64,000 nucleotides of DNA from Chloroflexota bacterium (GCA_018004935.1 JAGNBF010000031.1:1-64000); one strand, 5' to 3'. Positions 24,838 to 34,336 are shown, counted from the stretch's first letter. The notes: generated by a model not told the origin, from the sequence alone. Numbers and translations are program-made.

Positions 24838-27090
24838 ATGAACGAAGCAACCTTAACCACTTTCACCTGGCTCATCCCGGCATTTCCCCTGGCGAGCTTC
24901 TTCATCATTTTCCTGTTTACCCGGCGTAATCGCACGTTGACCTGGATGCTATCCTGGGCGGCGATCATCACCTCATTGGTGATGGGGTGGATTATCGCCG
25001 CCGAGGTTTTTGGCTTGCGCGAATTAACCGCGCATGGCCTTGAAGGATTGGAAGAGCATTTCCATCACCTGGCTGAGCACCCGGTAGCGATTGCCAGTTC
25101 CGTAGCCTGGTTGCCGTTCCTGTCTGATATTGGTGCATGGTTGCGAATGGGGGTGGCGGTTGACCCACTGACGGCGGTGATGCTGTTTATGGTTCCTTTC
25201 GCCATAACCATGATCTTCATTTACAGTGTGGGCTACCATAACTATGGTAAACCGCGTGGTACCAAACCGGGCGTGCCCAATCATGGTAAAGAAGAGCCAA
25301 TGTTTAGCCGCTTTTTTGGGTTTTTTAACCTTTTCGCGGCAGCGATGCTAACCCTGGTTGTGGCAGATAACCTGCTCTTGCTCTTTGTGGGCTGGGAAGT
25401 AATGGGGTTATGCTCTTATTTGCTCATCGGTTTCTGGTATGGCCGTGAATATGATGACCCGAAGGCAACCCCCCCGCGCAAAGCCTCAATCAAAGCGTTT
25501 ATGACGACCCGTGTAGCTGATGTTATCATGCTCATGGGTATCGTTTTCTTCTACCGTGCTTTTGGCACGCTCAATTTCGCTCAGGCATTTTCTGCGGAAG
25601 CGTTGGCTGAGGTTGGTCCGGCAGTTGGAGGGATCATTGCTTTACTTCTCTTCGCTGGTACGGTAGGTAAATCAGCCCAATGGCCGTTGCATGTCTGGTT
25701 GCCAGATGCGATGGAAGGTCCAACACCGGTTAGCGCAATGATCCATGCGGCCGCGATGGTTTCGGCTGGTGTTTACATGGTTGTGCGTATCTTCCCTCTG
25801 ATGGCTCTGGGTTTTGCTGGAAATGAAACTGTTAGTCTTGTGGTGGGTGGTATTGGCGCTTTCACTGCCATTATGTCTGCGACAATTGCCGTCGCTCAGA
25901 ATGATGTGAAGCGGGTGTTAGCTTACTCTACCATTTCCCAATTGGGCTTTATGATTGCGGCCATCGGGATTGGGGCGTATGTTGCGGCCGCGTTCCACCT
26001 CATTACCCATGCCTTCTTCAAAGCTCTGCTCTTTCTCGGTTCCGGCTCCATCATTCATGGTATGGAACACGGCGCGGAACATGTCCATGATCACCACACC
26101 GATCCACAAGATATGATGAACATGGGCGGACTAAAAGACAAAATGCCGCTCACCTTCCTCACCTTTGTCATTGGTGGTCTGGCGCTGGCTGGGTTCCCGT
26201 TTGTCACTGCCGGTTTCTGGTCCAAAGACGAAATTCTGGCCGATGCCTGGCACCAGGGTAGTACCGGCAACCCGTTGGCGATGGTTATTTTTGTGACTTT
26301 GGCTGTTGCCGCTTTCCTGACCGCCTTCTACACGATGCGCCAGATTGCCCTGACCTTCCTGGGTAAACCTCGCACCCCCCTGGCCGAACATGCCCACGAA
26401 AGCAGTAACTACATGACCTTCCCCTTGTTGGCGTTGGCCGTTTTTGCCATTAGTTTTGGCTGGTTGGGCATTCCTGAAGATTTCTTGGGCACGGAAGGGG
26501 TTTTCTTTAACTTCTACCACCATTTTGTGGGTGCGACAGTAGAACATACCCTCGAACATCTCAGTGAATTGGTTCCGGGCGTTCATGCCCTGGAGACATT
26601 GGAATTTAATTGGGTTCCTTTGACAACTTCTTTTGTGGTAGCGCTGGGTGGTTTGTTTTTCGGTTATTTGGTGTATGGCCGCAAACCCCTCAAGGCCAAC
26701 GAACCAGATCCGCTCATTGCTCCCCTTGGCCCATTGCATGTTTTCCTCAAGAATAAATGGTACTGGGACGAGTTATACAACACTGTGTTTATTCAACCAG
26801 CGGTCTGGTTCTCGGAGACCTTTGTCTATGAGTGGGTAGACAAAGGGGTGATTGACGGTACGCTCCATCTGGTAGCCCGTAGCACCTATGCTTTGGGCCA
26901 ATATGTGAAACTGTTTGAAGAACGGGTGGTTAGTGATGGAGTGGATGCCATTAAGGATGCCGCCTTATGGTTGTCCAAGGAATTCCGCTCGATTCAGGCG
27001 GGAAATATACAGGAATACGCGCTGATGTCGGTTCTGACCGCGGCCGCGTTCACTATTTTGCTCATCATTTTGCCGAGTTTACTTAACTAA
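24838..27090 (+). CDS. nuoL: NADH-quinone oxidoreductase subunit L (ND5), long form
   Basis: A 750-residue antiporter-like distal subunit, clearly longer than the roughly 610-650 residues common in the family. The core is normal: WEVMGLCSYLLIGFWY with the essential Glu, WLPDAMEGPTPVSAMIHAA with channel Lys/His positions, and LAYSTISQLGFM. The extra length is in two places: a His-rich loop around HGMEHGAEHVHDHH (about residues 404-417), and a long C-terminal section after about residue 590 containing the horizontal helix and last membrane helix. A lengthened lateral helix would be needed to span two NuoM subunits, matching the two nuoM genes downstream (inference). Confidence 0.97.
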   Translation: MNEATLTTFTWLIPAFPLASFFIIFLFTRRNRTLTWMLSWAAIITSLVMGWIIAAEVFGLRELTAHGLEGLEEHFHHLAEHPVAIASSVAWLPFLSDIGAWLRMGVAVDPLTAVMLFMVPFAITMIFIYSVGYHNYGKPRGTKPGVPNHGKEEPMFSRFFGFFNLFAAAMLTLVVADNLLLLFVGWEVMGLCSYLLIGFWYGREYDDPKATPPRKASIKAFMTTRVADVIMLMGIVFFYRAFGTLNFAQAFSAEALAEVGPAVGGIIALLLFAGTVGKSAQWPLHVWLPDAMEGPTPVSAMIHAAAMVSAGVYMVVRIFPLMALGFAGNETVSLVVGGIGAFTAIMSATIAVAQNDVKRVLAYSTISQLGFMIAAIGIGAYVAAAFHLITHAFFKALLFLGSGSIIHGMEHGAEHVHDHHTDPQDMMNMGGLKDKMPLTFLTFVIGGLALAGFPFVTAGFWSKDEILADAWHQGSTGNPLAMVIFVTLAVAAFLTAFYTMRQIALTFLGKPRTPLAEHAHESSNYMTFPLLALAVFAISFGWLGIPEDFLGTEGVFFNFYHHFVGATVEHTLEHLSELVPGVHALETLEFNWVPLTTSFVVALGGLFFGYLVYGRKPLKANEPDPLIAPLGPLHVFLKNKWYWDELYNTVFIQPAVWFSETFVYEWVDKGVIDGTLHLVARSTYALGQYVKLFEERVVSDGVDAIKDAALWLSKEFRSIQAGNIQEYALMSVLTAAAFTILLIILPSLLN

Positions 27091-27126
27091 AACTCACTCT
27101 GCCATTCAGCAACACGGAATAAGCCC

Positions 27127-28674
27127 ATGACCTTTTCCGAACCTACCCTACTCTTACTCGCTGTTTTCTTTCCGGTGTTGGCCGCTTTTATCGTTTTCCT
27201 TTTGCCGGATGACGAGAAAACCCTGACCAAACGGTTGGCCTTCATTCTTAGCCTTGTCCCCCTAGGCATTGTCCTGGCGATGTGGTTCATCTATTCCGAT
27301 AAATATCGTCTGGCCAGTGGCTTCCAATTTGAAACCGTTGCTGATTGGTTCCCCCTGATTGGTGCCGGTTTCCATATGGGTGTAGATGGTATCAGCCTAC
27401 CCATGATGCTCCTGACGGTCATCTTAACACCGCTTGGTATTTTGGCGTCTTTCAATATCGAAGACAAAACCAAGATGTTCATGGCGCTTTTCCTTTTATT
27501 GGAAACGGCCATGTTGGGTTACTTTGCGGCCCTTGACCTGGTGATCTTCTTCATTTTCTGGGAATTCAGTCTGGTGCCCATGTATTTCCTCATTAAAATC
27601 TGGGGTGGAGCGGATCGGGAATATGCCTCGTTTAAATTTTTTGTTTATACGATGGCCGGTAGTTTGGGTTTACTACTCTCTATTCAGGTCATGGGACTTT
27701 CGATGGGGACGTTTGACCTGGTGCAACTGATGGACAAATGGGTTCACCTGGCGGGTGATGTTCTGCCCAATACAGGTGTTTCCATTCCGTTTATTAAAAC
27801 CTTTGCCTTCTGGTCATTTGTCATTGCCTTTGCCATCAAGGTACCAATTTGGCCTTTCCACACATGGTTGCCTGATGCCCATACGCAGGCTCCCACTGCC
27901 GGGTCTATGATTTTGGCGGGTGTATTGTTAAAACTGGGGGCATATGGCTTTCTGCGGCTGGTTATTCCCCTATTCCCCGAATACGCGAATCAGGCGGCCT
28001 GGGTTTTAGCTATTTTGGGGATGTTAAGTATTGTTCTGGGTGGGTTTGCGGCATTTGGTCAGTGGGACTTTAAGCGGTTGGTCGCCTATTCATCTATCAA
28101 CCATATGGGTTTTGTGGTGTTGGGTATAGCGGTGATGGCTTTTGCTTATGGCCGTAATGTAGGTGCTTTTGAGGCTGATGCAATCATGGCTACGAATGGG
28201 GCGGTCATGCAAATGTTTAATCATGGCTTGAGCGCGGCCGCAATGTTCTTCATGGTTGGTGTTTTCTATGACCGGCTTCATACCCGTGATTTGCGTAAAT
28301 TCGGTGGCTTTTGGGCCGTTGCTCCCGTTACAGGGGGCATCCTTATCTTTAATAGCATGGCGTCTCTGGGTTTGCCCGGTTTGAATGGCTTTGTGGGTGA
28401 GTTTTTGATTACCCGGGGAGCCTGGGGGCCGTTCCCTTGGGCTGTGGCTATCTCCATGATCGGGTTGTTGATGACTGGTGCCTATATTTTAAAGGGGATT
28501 GGTGCAACTTTGCATGGCCCCATCAAAGACAAAGAGCTGGCCCATCACCTGACCCCTATGACCACAATTGAACATCTGGTTATCTGGCCGCTTATGTTGC
28601 TCATGCTCAGCCTTGGCCTCTGGCCTCAATGGCTGTTAGCAATTATTAACGACACGGTTTCCCGACTCTTCTAA
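27127..28674 (+). CDS. nuoM: NADH-quinone oxidoreductase subunit M (ND4), copy 1
   Basis: A 515-residue antiporter-like proton-pumping subunit. Visible motifs are FIFWEFSLVPMYFLI with the key Glu, PIWPFHTWLPDAHTQAPTAG, ILAGVLLKLGAYGFLR with the channel Lys, and AYSSINHMGFV. It is 37 bases after nuoL and 13 before a second, clearly different nuoM. The two are only moderately similar by eye, so the duplication is not recent. Confidence 0.96.
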   Translation: MTFSEPTLLLLAVFFPVLAAFIVFLLPDDEKTLTKRLAFILSLVPLGIVLAMWFIYSDKYRLASGFQFETVADWFPLIGAGFHMGVDGISLPMMLLTVILTPLGILASFNIEDKTKMFMALFLLLETAMLGYFAALDLVIFFIFWEFSLVPMYFLIKIWGGADREYASFKFFVYTMAGSLGLLLSIQVMGLSMGTFDLVQLMDKWVHLAGDVLPNTGVSIPFIKTFAFWSFVIAFAIKVPIWPFHTWLPDAHTQAPTAGSMILAGVLLKLGAYGFLRLVIPLFPEYANQAAWVLAILGMLSIVLGGFAAFGQWDFKRLVAYSSINHMGFVVLGIAVMAFAYGRNVGAFEADAIMATNGAVMQMFNHGLSAAAMFFMVGVFYDRLHTRDLRKFGGFWAVAPVTGGILIFNSMASLGLPGLNGFVGEFLITRGAWGPFPWAVAISMIGLLMTGAYILKGIGATLHGPIKDKELAHHLTPMTTIEHLVIWPLMLLMLSLGLWPQWLLAIINDTVSRLF

Positions 28675-28687
28675 CGGAGCATTGGTA

Positions 28688-30313
28688 ATGGAATTTCCGT
28701 TTTTATCCATCATAACCTTATCGCCCATCGTGGCGGCGGTCATCATTTTGCTGTTGCCCAAGGAACGGGGTGAGAATGCCCGGATGTTGGGATTGGCAAC
28801 GATGATCATTGGCCTGATCCTGAGTGCATATGTGTACTTTACGTATAACATAGATGCGGCCGCGGGTCAGACTTGGCGTAACACCCTCCAGTTTGTTGAA
28901 GATGTCAACTGGCTTCCTAGCCTGGGCATTGGTTATATATTGGGGGTTGATGGCATGAGTGCAACGCTCGTTTTCCTCACCGCCATTGTTGGCCTGGGAG
29001 GGGTCTTTATCTCTTGGGGTATTGATGACCGTCCGCGTGAGTTCTATGCCTTCTTCATGCTCCTGGTCGCTGGTGTTCATGGTGTTTTTGTGTCCGTAGA
29101 TGGTTTCTTACTCTTCTTCTTCTACGAACTCGCCGTACTCCCCATGTATGTCATGATTGTCATTTGGGGATGGGCAAAAACACGCGAGTACGCCGCCATG
29201 AAACTCACCCTTTATCTGCTGATTGGTAGCTTCATCGCGTTTATCGGCTATCTGGTGTTGTATTTCAATATGCCGGTCGAGATGCGTACCTTTGACTTGC
29301 GGGTATGGGCTGAGTTTGATTTCCCCTTTAACCTGCAACGAATCTGGTTTATGCCAGTATTCTTGGGATTTGCCATTCTGGCCGGTCTTTTCCCCTTTCA
29401 CAACTGGTCACCTGATGGTCACGTGGCCGCACCCACTGCGGTTTCCATGATTCATGCAGGTGTGCTGATGAAGCTTGGCGCTTATGCGGCTATGCGGGTT
29501 GCTATCCAAATGTTGCCCGAAGGCGCTGTCTATTGGATGCCGTTGGTCATCATACTGGCAACCATCAATGTGGCGTATGGTTCATTTATCGCTATGCGCC
29601 AACGCGACATGAAATACCTGATTGGGTATTCTAGCGTGAGCCACATGGGACTGGTTTCATTGGGTTTTGCGGCCATGACGCTGAACGGTTACACCGGAGC
29701 CGGTATCCAAATGGTGAGCCATGGCGTAATGACAGCCCTTTTCTTTTCTGTGGTCGGTATGATTTATGATCGTGCGCATACCCGGAGCATGGATGAACTC
29801 AGCGGTATGGCTAAAGCCTTGCCCTGGACCGTTGTTGCCTTCATCATCGGCGGTCTGGTTTCTATGGGTATGCCCGGCTTGTCTGGCTTTGTCGCCGAGT
29901 ACCCTATCTTCCTGAGTGTGTGGGATGGTGGGGATCTGAACCTGTCGGGAACGTTGTGGGGTTTGAACCCAGCAGACTATTACCCTTACCTGGTTATTCC
30001 TATGGCTCTTGGTATCGTTATCACGGCCGCTTATATTCTGCGGGCCGTCCATGGTGTATTTTTTGGCGATTATGATGAACACAAATGGCACGACATGAAA
30101 CCCATTCGTGCGGTGGACAAAATCACCTTAGTAATGTTTGTGAGCATTTTGATTGTCATTGGTTTATATCCGGGGATCATCGCTCCCATCGTCGAATCAG
30201 GAGTTGCACCCGTAATTGCTCGTGTTCAGGAAGCGCAAAGCAACCTGACTGTGTGGCACACGGTTCAATCTGCGGCGACGAATATCTTTGTTTGGTTAGG
30301 AGGAGGTGCTTAA
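28688..30313 (+). CDS. nuoM: NADH-quinone oxidoreductase subunit M (ND4), copy 2
   Basis: A second NuoM-type subunit, 541 residues, with FFFYELAVLPMYVMI (key Glu), LFPFHNWSPDGHVAAPTA, HAGVLMKLGAYAAMR (channel Lys) and GYSSVSHMGLV. All residues expected for pumping are present, so it is probably an active extra pump module and not a relic. GGAG at 28676-28679 supports ATG 28688; TTG 28682 is also in frame. Its stop abuts nuoN directly. Tandem NuoM genes with a long NuoL are the hallmark of the '2M' complex I class reported in several phyla. Confidence 0.95.
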   Translation: MEFPFLSIITLSPIVAAVIILLLPKERGENARMLGLATMIIGLILSAYVYFTYNIDAAAGQTWRNTLQFVEDVNWLPSLGIGYILGVDGMSATLVFLTAIVGLGGVFISWGIDDRPREFYAFFMLLVAGVHGVFVSVDGFLLFFFYELAVLPMYVMIVIWGWAKTREYAAMKLTLYLLIGSFIAFIGYLVLYFNMPVEMRTFDLRVWAEFDFPFNLQRIWFMPVFLGFAILAGLFPFHNWSPDGHVAAPTAVSMIHAGVLMKLGAYAAMRVAIQMLPEGAVYWMPLVIILATINVAYGSFIAMRQRDMKYLIGYSSVSHMGLVSLGFAAMTLNGYTGAGIQMVSHGVMTALFFSVVGMIYDRAHTRSMDELSGMAKALPWTVVAFIIGGLVSMGMPGLSGFVAEYPIFLSVWDGGDLNLSGTLWGLNPADYYPYLVIPMALGIVITAAYILRAVHGVFFGDYDEHKWHDMKPIRAVDKITLVMFVSILIVIGLYPGIIAPIVESGVAPVIARVQEAQSNLTVWHTVQSAATNIFVWLGGGA

Positions 30314-31825
30314 GTGTCTCCGGAATTGTTACGTAACTATCTAGCTCTACTCCCCGAAATCGCTTTGGTGGTGATGATAATTGTCATTTTCGCCTATGAG
30401 CGACACTTGGCTCCAGAAAATCGCCGTCAATTGGGTCTGGTCTCTGCTTGGGGTGCATTTGTCATCCTTTTGGCAACGTTAGGCTTGTGGTATTTTGCTG
30501 GTATTCCTGACCTGAACACCAGTAACTCCATAGGTGAGACACTCATCTGGGGTGGAATGATGCGGAATGATGGGTTTACCCTGGTATTCCGTATTATGTT
30601 TTTGATGGCTCTGGGGTTGACCAGCCTCATTTCCATGGATGTAAAATCGCTCCAACGAGGCGAGTTTTACATCTTGCTCCATGTGGCAACAATTGGGTTT
30701 AGCTTAATGGCCGCGGCCGCGGACTTGATCATGCTCTATGTTGCCCTGGAAACAGCCAGTCTTTCTCTCTATGTAATGGTAGGTTTTGTGACCAGTAGCC
30801 CACGCTCTACAGAAGGGGGCATGAAATATTTCGTCTATGGGGCTTTTGCCTCGGCGTTAATGCTCTATGGTCTAAGTTTGATCTACGGCATGACCGGGCA
30901 GACAAATATTTATGCCATCGCCCAGGGCGTTTTAAATGGTGGTTTACAGGTTGCTGAACTGAACTTTAATAATGCCTTTCTTGTTGCGGCTATTCTCATC
31001 CTGGCTGGATTTGCTTTTAAGGTTTCGGCTGTTCCGTTCCATTTTTGGACCCCGGACGCTTATGAAGGTGCACCTACACCCGTAACCGCCTTCTTATCTA
31101 CAGCCTCTAAGGCGGCTGGTTTTGCCGTTCTATTCCGCGTGTTTTCCATCGGTATGCTGGGTGCCCCGGTTCCTGATCGTAGTAACGCCTGGTGGACCAT
31201 CCTGGTCGCCATGTGTATTGTTACCATGACTCTGGGTAATATGTTGGCGATTTACCAGAGTAGCATCAAACGGATGTTGGCCTATTCTAGTATTGCTCAG
31301 GCTGGGTATATCATTGTGGGATTGGTCACATTTACCGCCGATGGTTTGGGCGCGGCGATGTTTTACCTGTTTATGTATGTTCTGACAAACATTACAGCTT
31401 TTGGGGTAGTGGTATTGTTTGACAATCAAACGGGCACAGATGACCTGAAAGCTTATTCTGGTTTGAGCCGTCGTTCTCCTTACCTGGCTCTGGCTATGAT
31501 GTTGGCGCTCTTATCGTTGGGAGGTATTCCGCCGACAGCAGGGTTTATCGCCAAGTTCTTGCTTTTTCGAGCCGCTGTAGATGCAGGATTGTGGTGGTTG
31601 GCTTTGATCGGGATCGTGAATGCCTTCATTGCCCTCTACTATTATCTTTCGGTATTGAAATACTTGTATCTGTACCGCTCTGAAGAAGAGGAAATTGGTA
31701 TTCCTTCACCGCGAGCTGCGACCGTGGCCCTTTTGTTCTCGTCATTAGGGATTATTATCCTTGGTACAGTTGCCGCCCCGCTTATTGAGTGGACTCAGCG
31801 TGCGGCCGCGGCTTTTCTCGGCTAA
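30314..31825 (+). CDS. nuoN: NADH-quinone oxidoreductase subunit N (ND2)
   Basis: A 503-residue antiporter-like subunit nearest the Q module. Motifs are LYVALETASLSLYVMVG with the essential Glu, VPFHFWTPDAYEGAPTPV, FLSTASKAAGFAVLFR with the channel Lys, and LAYSSIAQAGYI. It starts with GTG at 30314, immediately after the NuoM2 stop, with a strong SD GGAGGAGG at 30299-30306 inside the upstream gene. It is last gene of the cluster; no nuoB/C/D/E/F/G/I follows. Confidence 0.96.
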   Translation: MSPELLRNYLALLPEIALVVMIIVIFAYERHLAPENRRQLGLVSAWGAFVILLATLGLWYFAGIPDLNTSNSIGETLIWGGMMRNDGFTLVFRIMFLMALGLTSLISMDVKSLQRGEFYILLHVATIGFSLMAAAADLIMLYVALETASLSLYVMVGFVTSSPRSTEGGMKYFVYGAFASALMLYGLSLIYGMTGQTNIYAIAQGVLNGGLQVAELNFNNAFLVAAILILAGFAFKVSAVPFHFWTPDAYEGAPTPVTAFLSTASKAAGFAVLFRVFSIGMLGAPVPDRSNAWWTILVAMCIVTMTLGNMLAIYQSSIKRMLAYSSIAQAGYIIVGLVTFTADGLGAAMFYLFMYVLTNITAFGVVVLFDNQTGTDDLKAYSGLSRRSPYLALAMMLALLSLGGIPPTAGFIAKFLLFRAAVDAGLWWLALIGIVNAFIALYYYLSVLKYLYLYRSEEEEIGIPSPRAATVALLFSSLGIIILGTVAAPLIEWTQRAAAAFLG

Positions 31826-31853
31826 TTGAACTGACTGTATTTTGTAACTCCGG

Positions 31854-31881
31854 TTGGACGAATAGTTGTTTGTGATATAAT
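31854..31881 (+). promoter_or_regulatory. Promoter of the Fo operon
   Basis: TTGGAC (31854-31859), a 16-base spacer and a consensus TATAAT (31876-31881). It lies in the short gap between nuoN and the first atp gene, so the ATP synthase genes can be transcribed separately from nuo. Confidence 0.8.
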
Positions 31882-31913
31882 TCGCAAACAGTCGCCCCTG
31901 GCGTAAATTAATA

Positions 31914-32192
31914 ATGTCTCAAATTCGGCCCGAACAAGTGCGACAAATCAACATGATGATGAGTGTAGTCACTCAGGTTGGTTGTGGCACGGTCCTATTT
32001 ATTGGCCTGGCTCTAGGTGGAGGTATGCTTTTGGATAACCTCTTGGGTACAGGTCGAATCATTACCGTTCTTTTGATGGTAGGTAGTGTGCCGTTATCCC
32101 TTTTCTTGATATTCAAGATATGGTTACGGGCTATTGAGCAAATGCAGACGAAAGAAGATACCCAAAAAAGGGAGGAAGAAATCAACTCATGA
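31914..32192 (+). CDS. AtpZ/AtpI-family Fo assembly protein
   Basis: A 92-residue membrane protein with two helices (about residues 22-42 and 48-70) and a charged C-terminal tail (EQMQTKEDTQKREEE). Size, hairpin topology and position directly before atpB match the AtpZ/AtpI family, which helps assemble the c-ring. Its TGA overlaps the atpB ATG by four bases. The start lies 33 bases downstream of the -10 box without a strong SD. Between AtpZ and AtpI I cannot decide. Confidence 0.85.
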   Translation: MSQIRPEQVRQINMMMSVVTQVGCGTVLFIGLALGGGMLLDNLLGTGRIITVLLMVGSVPLSLFLIFKIWLRAIEQMQTKEDTQKREEEINS

Positions 32193-33208
32193 AGAAAAGG
32201 TACATCATTTACCTTTGTCTACTCGGACTGTTGGCACTCACGTTTGTATTGCCACCCGTGTTACCAGTCATTCAATTGCCTGGTGAAGCGATTATCCGTA
32301 ATGAATTCTTTAGCACGATATTTAGTGAAAGCCTGGGTTTTACGAATACTGCGGTGGGGGCAATTTTTGCCGCCTTGTTGGTTCTCTTGATCGCTTTCAT
32401 CACACGTGCTCCTTCCCGCAAAGCGGATGAGGTTCCTACTGGGTTCTACAATTTCATGGAAATGTTAATTGAAGGGGCCTATGGTTATGTGGCCAATATG
32501 TCTGGCAAATGGGCCAGAACCTTTTTCCCCTTCTTTATGACGTTCATTCTGTGGATTGTCATTGGCAACTGGCTGGAATTGGTTCCTTTTGTGGACTCTT
32601 TAGGTAAAGTAGAGACAATGGGTGAACTGGCTTTGCACAAAGCAGAAGCTGAAGGTGTGCATGACGAAGCCGAGTTACACGCCATCGAAGAAGAGGCGAT
32701 GGAAGCCAATTCTGGGGCCTGCCATAATGGAATTTTCCTGACTCGTGATGGTTGTGCTGAGGAAGAGAAGGATTACACCATTGTGCCGTTTGTCCGTGCG
32801 GCCGCAACGGATCTCAATTTCACGTTGGCGTTAGCCATTATTTCTGTCGTAATGACCCAATATTATGGCATGAAAGCCCAAGGTCTACGCTACTGGAATA
32901 AGTTCTTTGTCTGGAAATCAGACGAAATTGCTAAGAACCCTCTGGCGATAATGGATACCGGTGTTGGTTTGTTGGAGTTCGTTAGTGAAGTATTTAAAAT
33001 CGTCTCCTTCGCCTTCCGGTTGCTAGGTAACATTTTCGCTGGACAAATCTTGTTGTTCGTTATCGGTTCCTTGCTACCCATCGGCAACCTGCTCTTCTGG
33101 CATTTGGAGTTTGGTGTGGGTGCGTTGCAGGGTGTCGTGTTTGCCCTTTTGACCCTGACCTTCATGAAAGGTGCGACTGAGTCCCATCATGGAGATGATC
33201 ATCACTAG
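32189..33208 (+). CDS. atpB: ATP synthase Fo subunit a with acidic insertion
   Basis: A 339-residue subunit forming the proton half-channels beside the c-ring. The essential Arg is in FAFRLLGNIFAGQ (about residues 273-285). NWLELVPF and AATDLNFTLALA match the family. Between these two a roughly 60-residue, mostly acidic segment (about residues 140-200), with two Cys and repeated Glu/His, interrupts the normal short loop. The C-terminus ends ESHHGDDHH. Insertion and His-rich tail are unusual compared with bacterial subunit a (about 240-270 residues). Start overlaps the previous gene. Confidence 0.96.
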   Translation: MKKRYIIYLCLLGLLALTFVLPPVLPVIQLPGEAIIRNEFFSTIFSESLGFTNTAVGAIFAALLVLLIAFITRAPSRKADEVPTGFYNFMEMLIEGAYGYVANMSGKWARTFFPFFMTFILWIVIGNWLELVPFVDSLGKVETMGELALHKAEAEGVHDEAELHAIEEEAMEANSGACHNGIFLTRDGCAEEEKDYTIVPFVRAAATDLNFTLALAIISVVMTQYYGMKAQGLRYWNKFFVWKSDEIAKNPLAIMDTGVGLLEFVSEVFKIVSFAFRLLGNIFAGQILLFVIGSLLPIGNLLFWHLEFGVGALQGVVFALLTLTFMKGATESHHGDDHH

Positions 33209-33280
33209 TCAGCCGTCAATTGTCGGTGGTCAGTTATCAAGAAATCGAAACTCGAAAAAGAATTTGGAGGAAATAACATA

Positions 33281-33538
33281 ATGGATGCTGAAGCTGCTCT
33301 GTTGATTGCCAATGGCTTAAAACTTCTCGGCGCTGGTCTGGCTATGACCGGGGCTATCGGTGCCGGTGCTGGTGTGGGTATCGTTGTTGGTGGGGCTGTA
33401 CAAGGTATTGCCCGTAACCCTGATGCTTCCGGTAACATTCAAGCGAACATGATTTTGGGTGTGGCTCTGGCTGAAGCCGTCGCTATTTATGCGTTGGTAG
33501 TGGCTCTGATCCTCATCTTCGTGGCTCAAGTCCAATAA
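33281..33538 (+). CDS. atpE: ATP synthase Fo subunit c
   Basis: An 85-residue hairpin of two helices joined by the polar loop ARNPD. The ion-binding carboxylate is the Glu in [14 protein letters not shown]. The residue after it is Ala where Na+-binding rings have Ser or Thr, so a proton ring is expected (family knowledge). The glycine-rich first helix is typical. SD GGAGG lies at 33266-33270 before ATG 33281. Confidence 0.97.
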   Translation: MDAEAALLIANGLKLLGAGLAMTGAIGAGAGVGIVVGGAVQGIARNPDASGNIQANMILGVALAEAVAIYALVVALILIFVAQVQ

Positions 33539-33566
33539 TTCTGTAACTTGACCAGGAGGTGGCTAA

Positions 33567-34271
33567 ATGGAAGCATTAGGTATTAATATCGGTTATCTGG
33601 TGATGCAGATCCTGCTCTTCATCATCTTGTTTCTGGTGTTAAGAGGTTATTTGTATGATCCGATTCTGCGCACGCTAGAAGAGCGGAAAAGTCGTATTGC
33701 TAAGGGATTGGAAGATTCCCGGCAGGCGGCGGTAGCTCGCGAAAATGCTGACGCAGAGGCGAAGAAAATTTTGGATGCGGCCCGACTGGAATCAGCCAAG
33801 GTTCGTCAGGATGCGGCCGCCCAAGCGCAAGACACAGCCGAAGGTATTATTGCTAAGGCAAACGAAGATGCAAAAGCGATGATGGTTCAGGCCGATGAAG
33901 ATGCTAAAGAGGAACGGAATCGCATTTTAGCGGAATTACGTGGTCAGGTAGCGAGTATCGCTATCGCGGCCGCTAACCGTCTCATTGGTGAAGCGTTAGA
34001 CGAGAAACGGCAACATGCCCTTATTGCTGATTTCTTTGCTGGAGTTCCTGCTAATATAGCGCAACTTACTGGTAACCAAGCCGAAGTTACCAGCGCTCTT
34101 CCCTTGACAGAAGCCGAAAAAGCCAATGTTGCTAACACCATTAAAGCCCAGAATATTAGTTACAAGGTTGACCCTGGTATTTTGGGTGGTGTGATTGTAC
34201 GGGTGGGTGATCAGGTTGTGGATAACAGTGTTGCTTCACAAATGAGTGCTCTCAGAAACGTCTTAAGTTAA
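33567..34271 (+). CDS. ATP synthase subunit b fused to subunit delta C-terminal domain
   Basis: A 234-residue protein. Residues 1-30 hold the single membrane anchor of subunit b (MQILLFIILFLVLRG). Residues about 40-155 are the long charged coiled-coil stalk. From about residue 172 the sequence changes to TSALPLTEAEKANV and ends VDPGILGGVIVRVGDQVVDN, which is the conserved C-terminal domain of delta/OSCP that caps F1. The helical N-terminal delta domain appears missing or merged with the stalk. One polypeptide thus seems to replace AtpF and AtpH. SD AGGAGG precedes ATG 33567. It is the last gene; F1 genes do not follow. Confidence 0.92.
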   Translation: MEALGINIGYLVMQILLFIILFLVLRGYLYDPILRTLEERKSRIAKGLEDSRQAAVARENADAEAKKILDAARLESAKVRQDAAAQAQDTAEGIIAKANEDAKAMMVQADEDAKEERNRILAELRGQVASIAIAAANRLIGEALDEKRQHALIADFFAGVPANIAQLTGNQAEVTSALPLTEAEKANVANTIKAQNISYKVDPGILGGVIVRVGDQVVDNSVASQMSALRNVLS

Positions 34272-34303
34272 ACCCGTCTCGCCTAAAGGCAAGAAGAAGA
34301 AAG

Positions 34304-34336
34304 AAAAGGCCAGGGATCAACTCCACTGGCCTTTTT
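34304..34336 (+). terminator. Rho-independent terminator of the Fo operon
   Basis: AAAAGGCCAG pairs with CTGGCC followed by TTTTT across a 12-base loop. It lies 33 bases after the b-delta gene and ends the operon before any F1 subunit gene. Confidence 0.9.
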
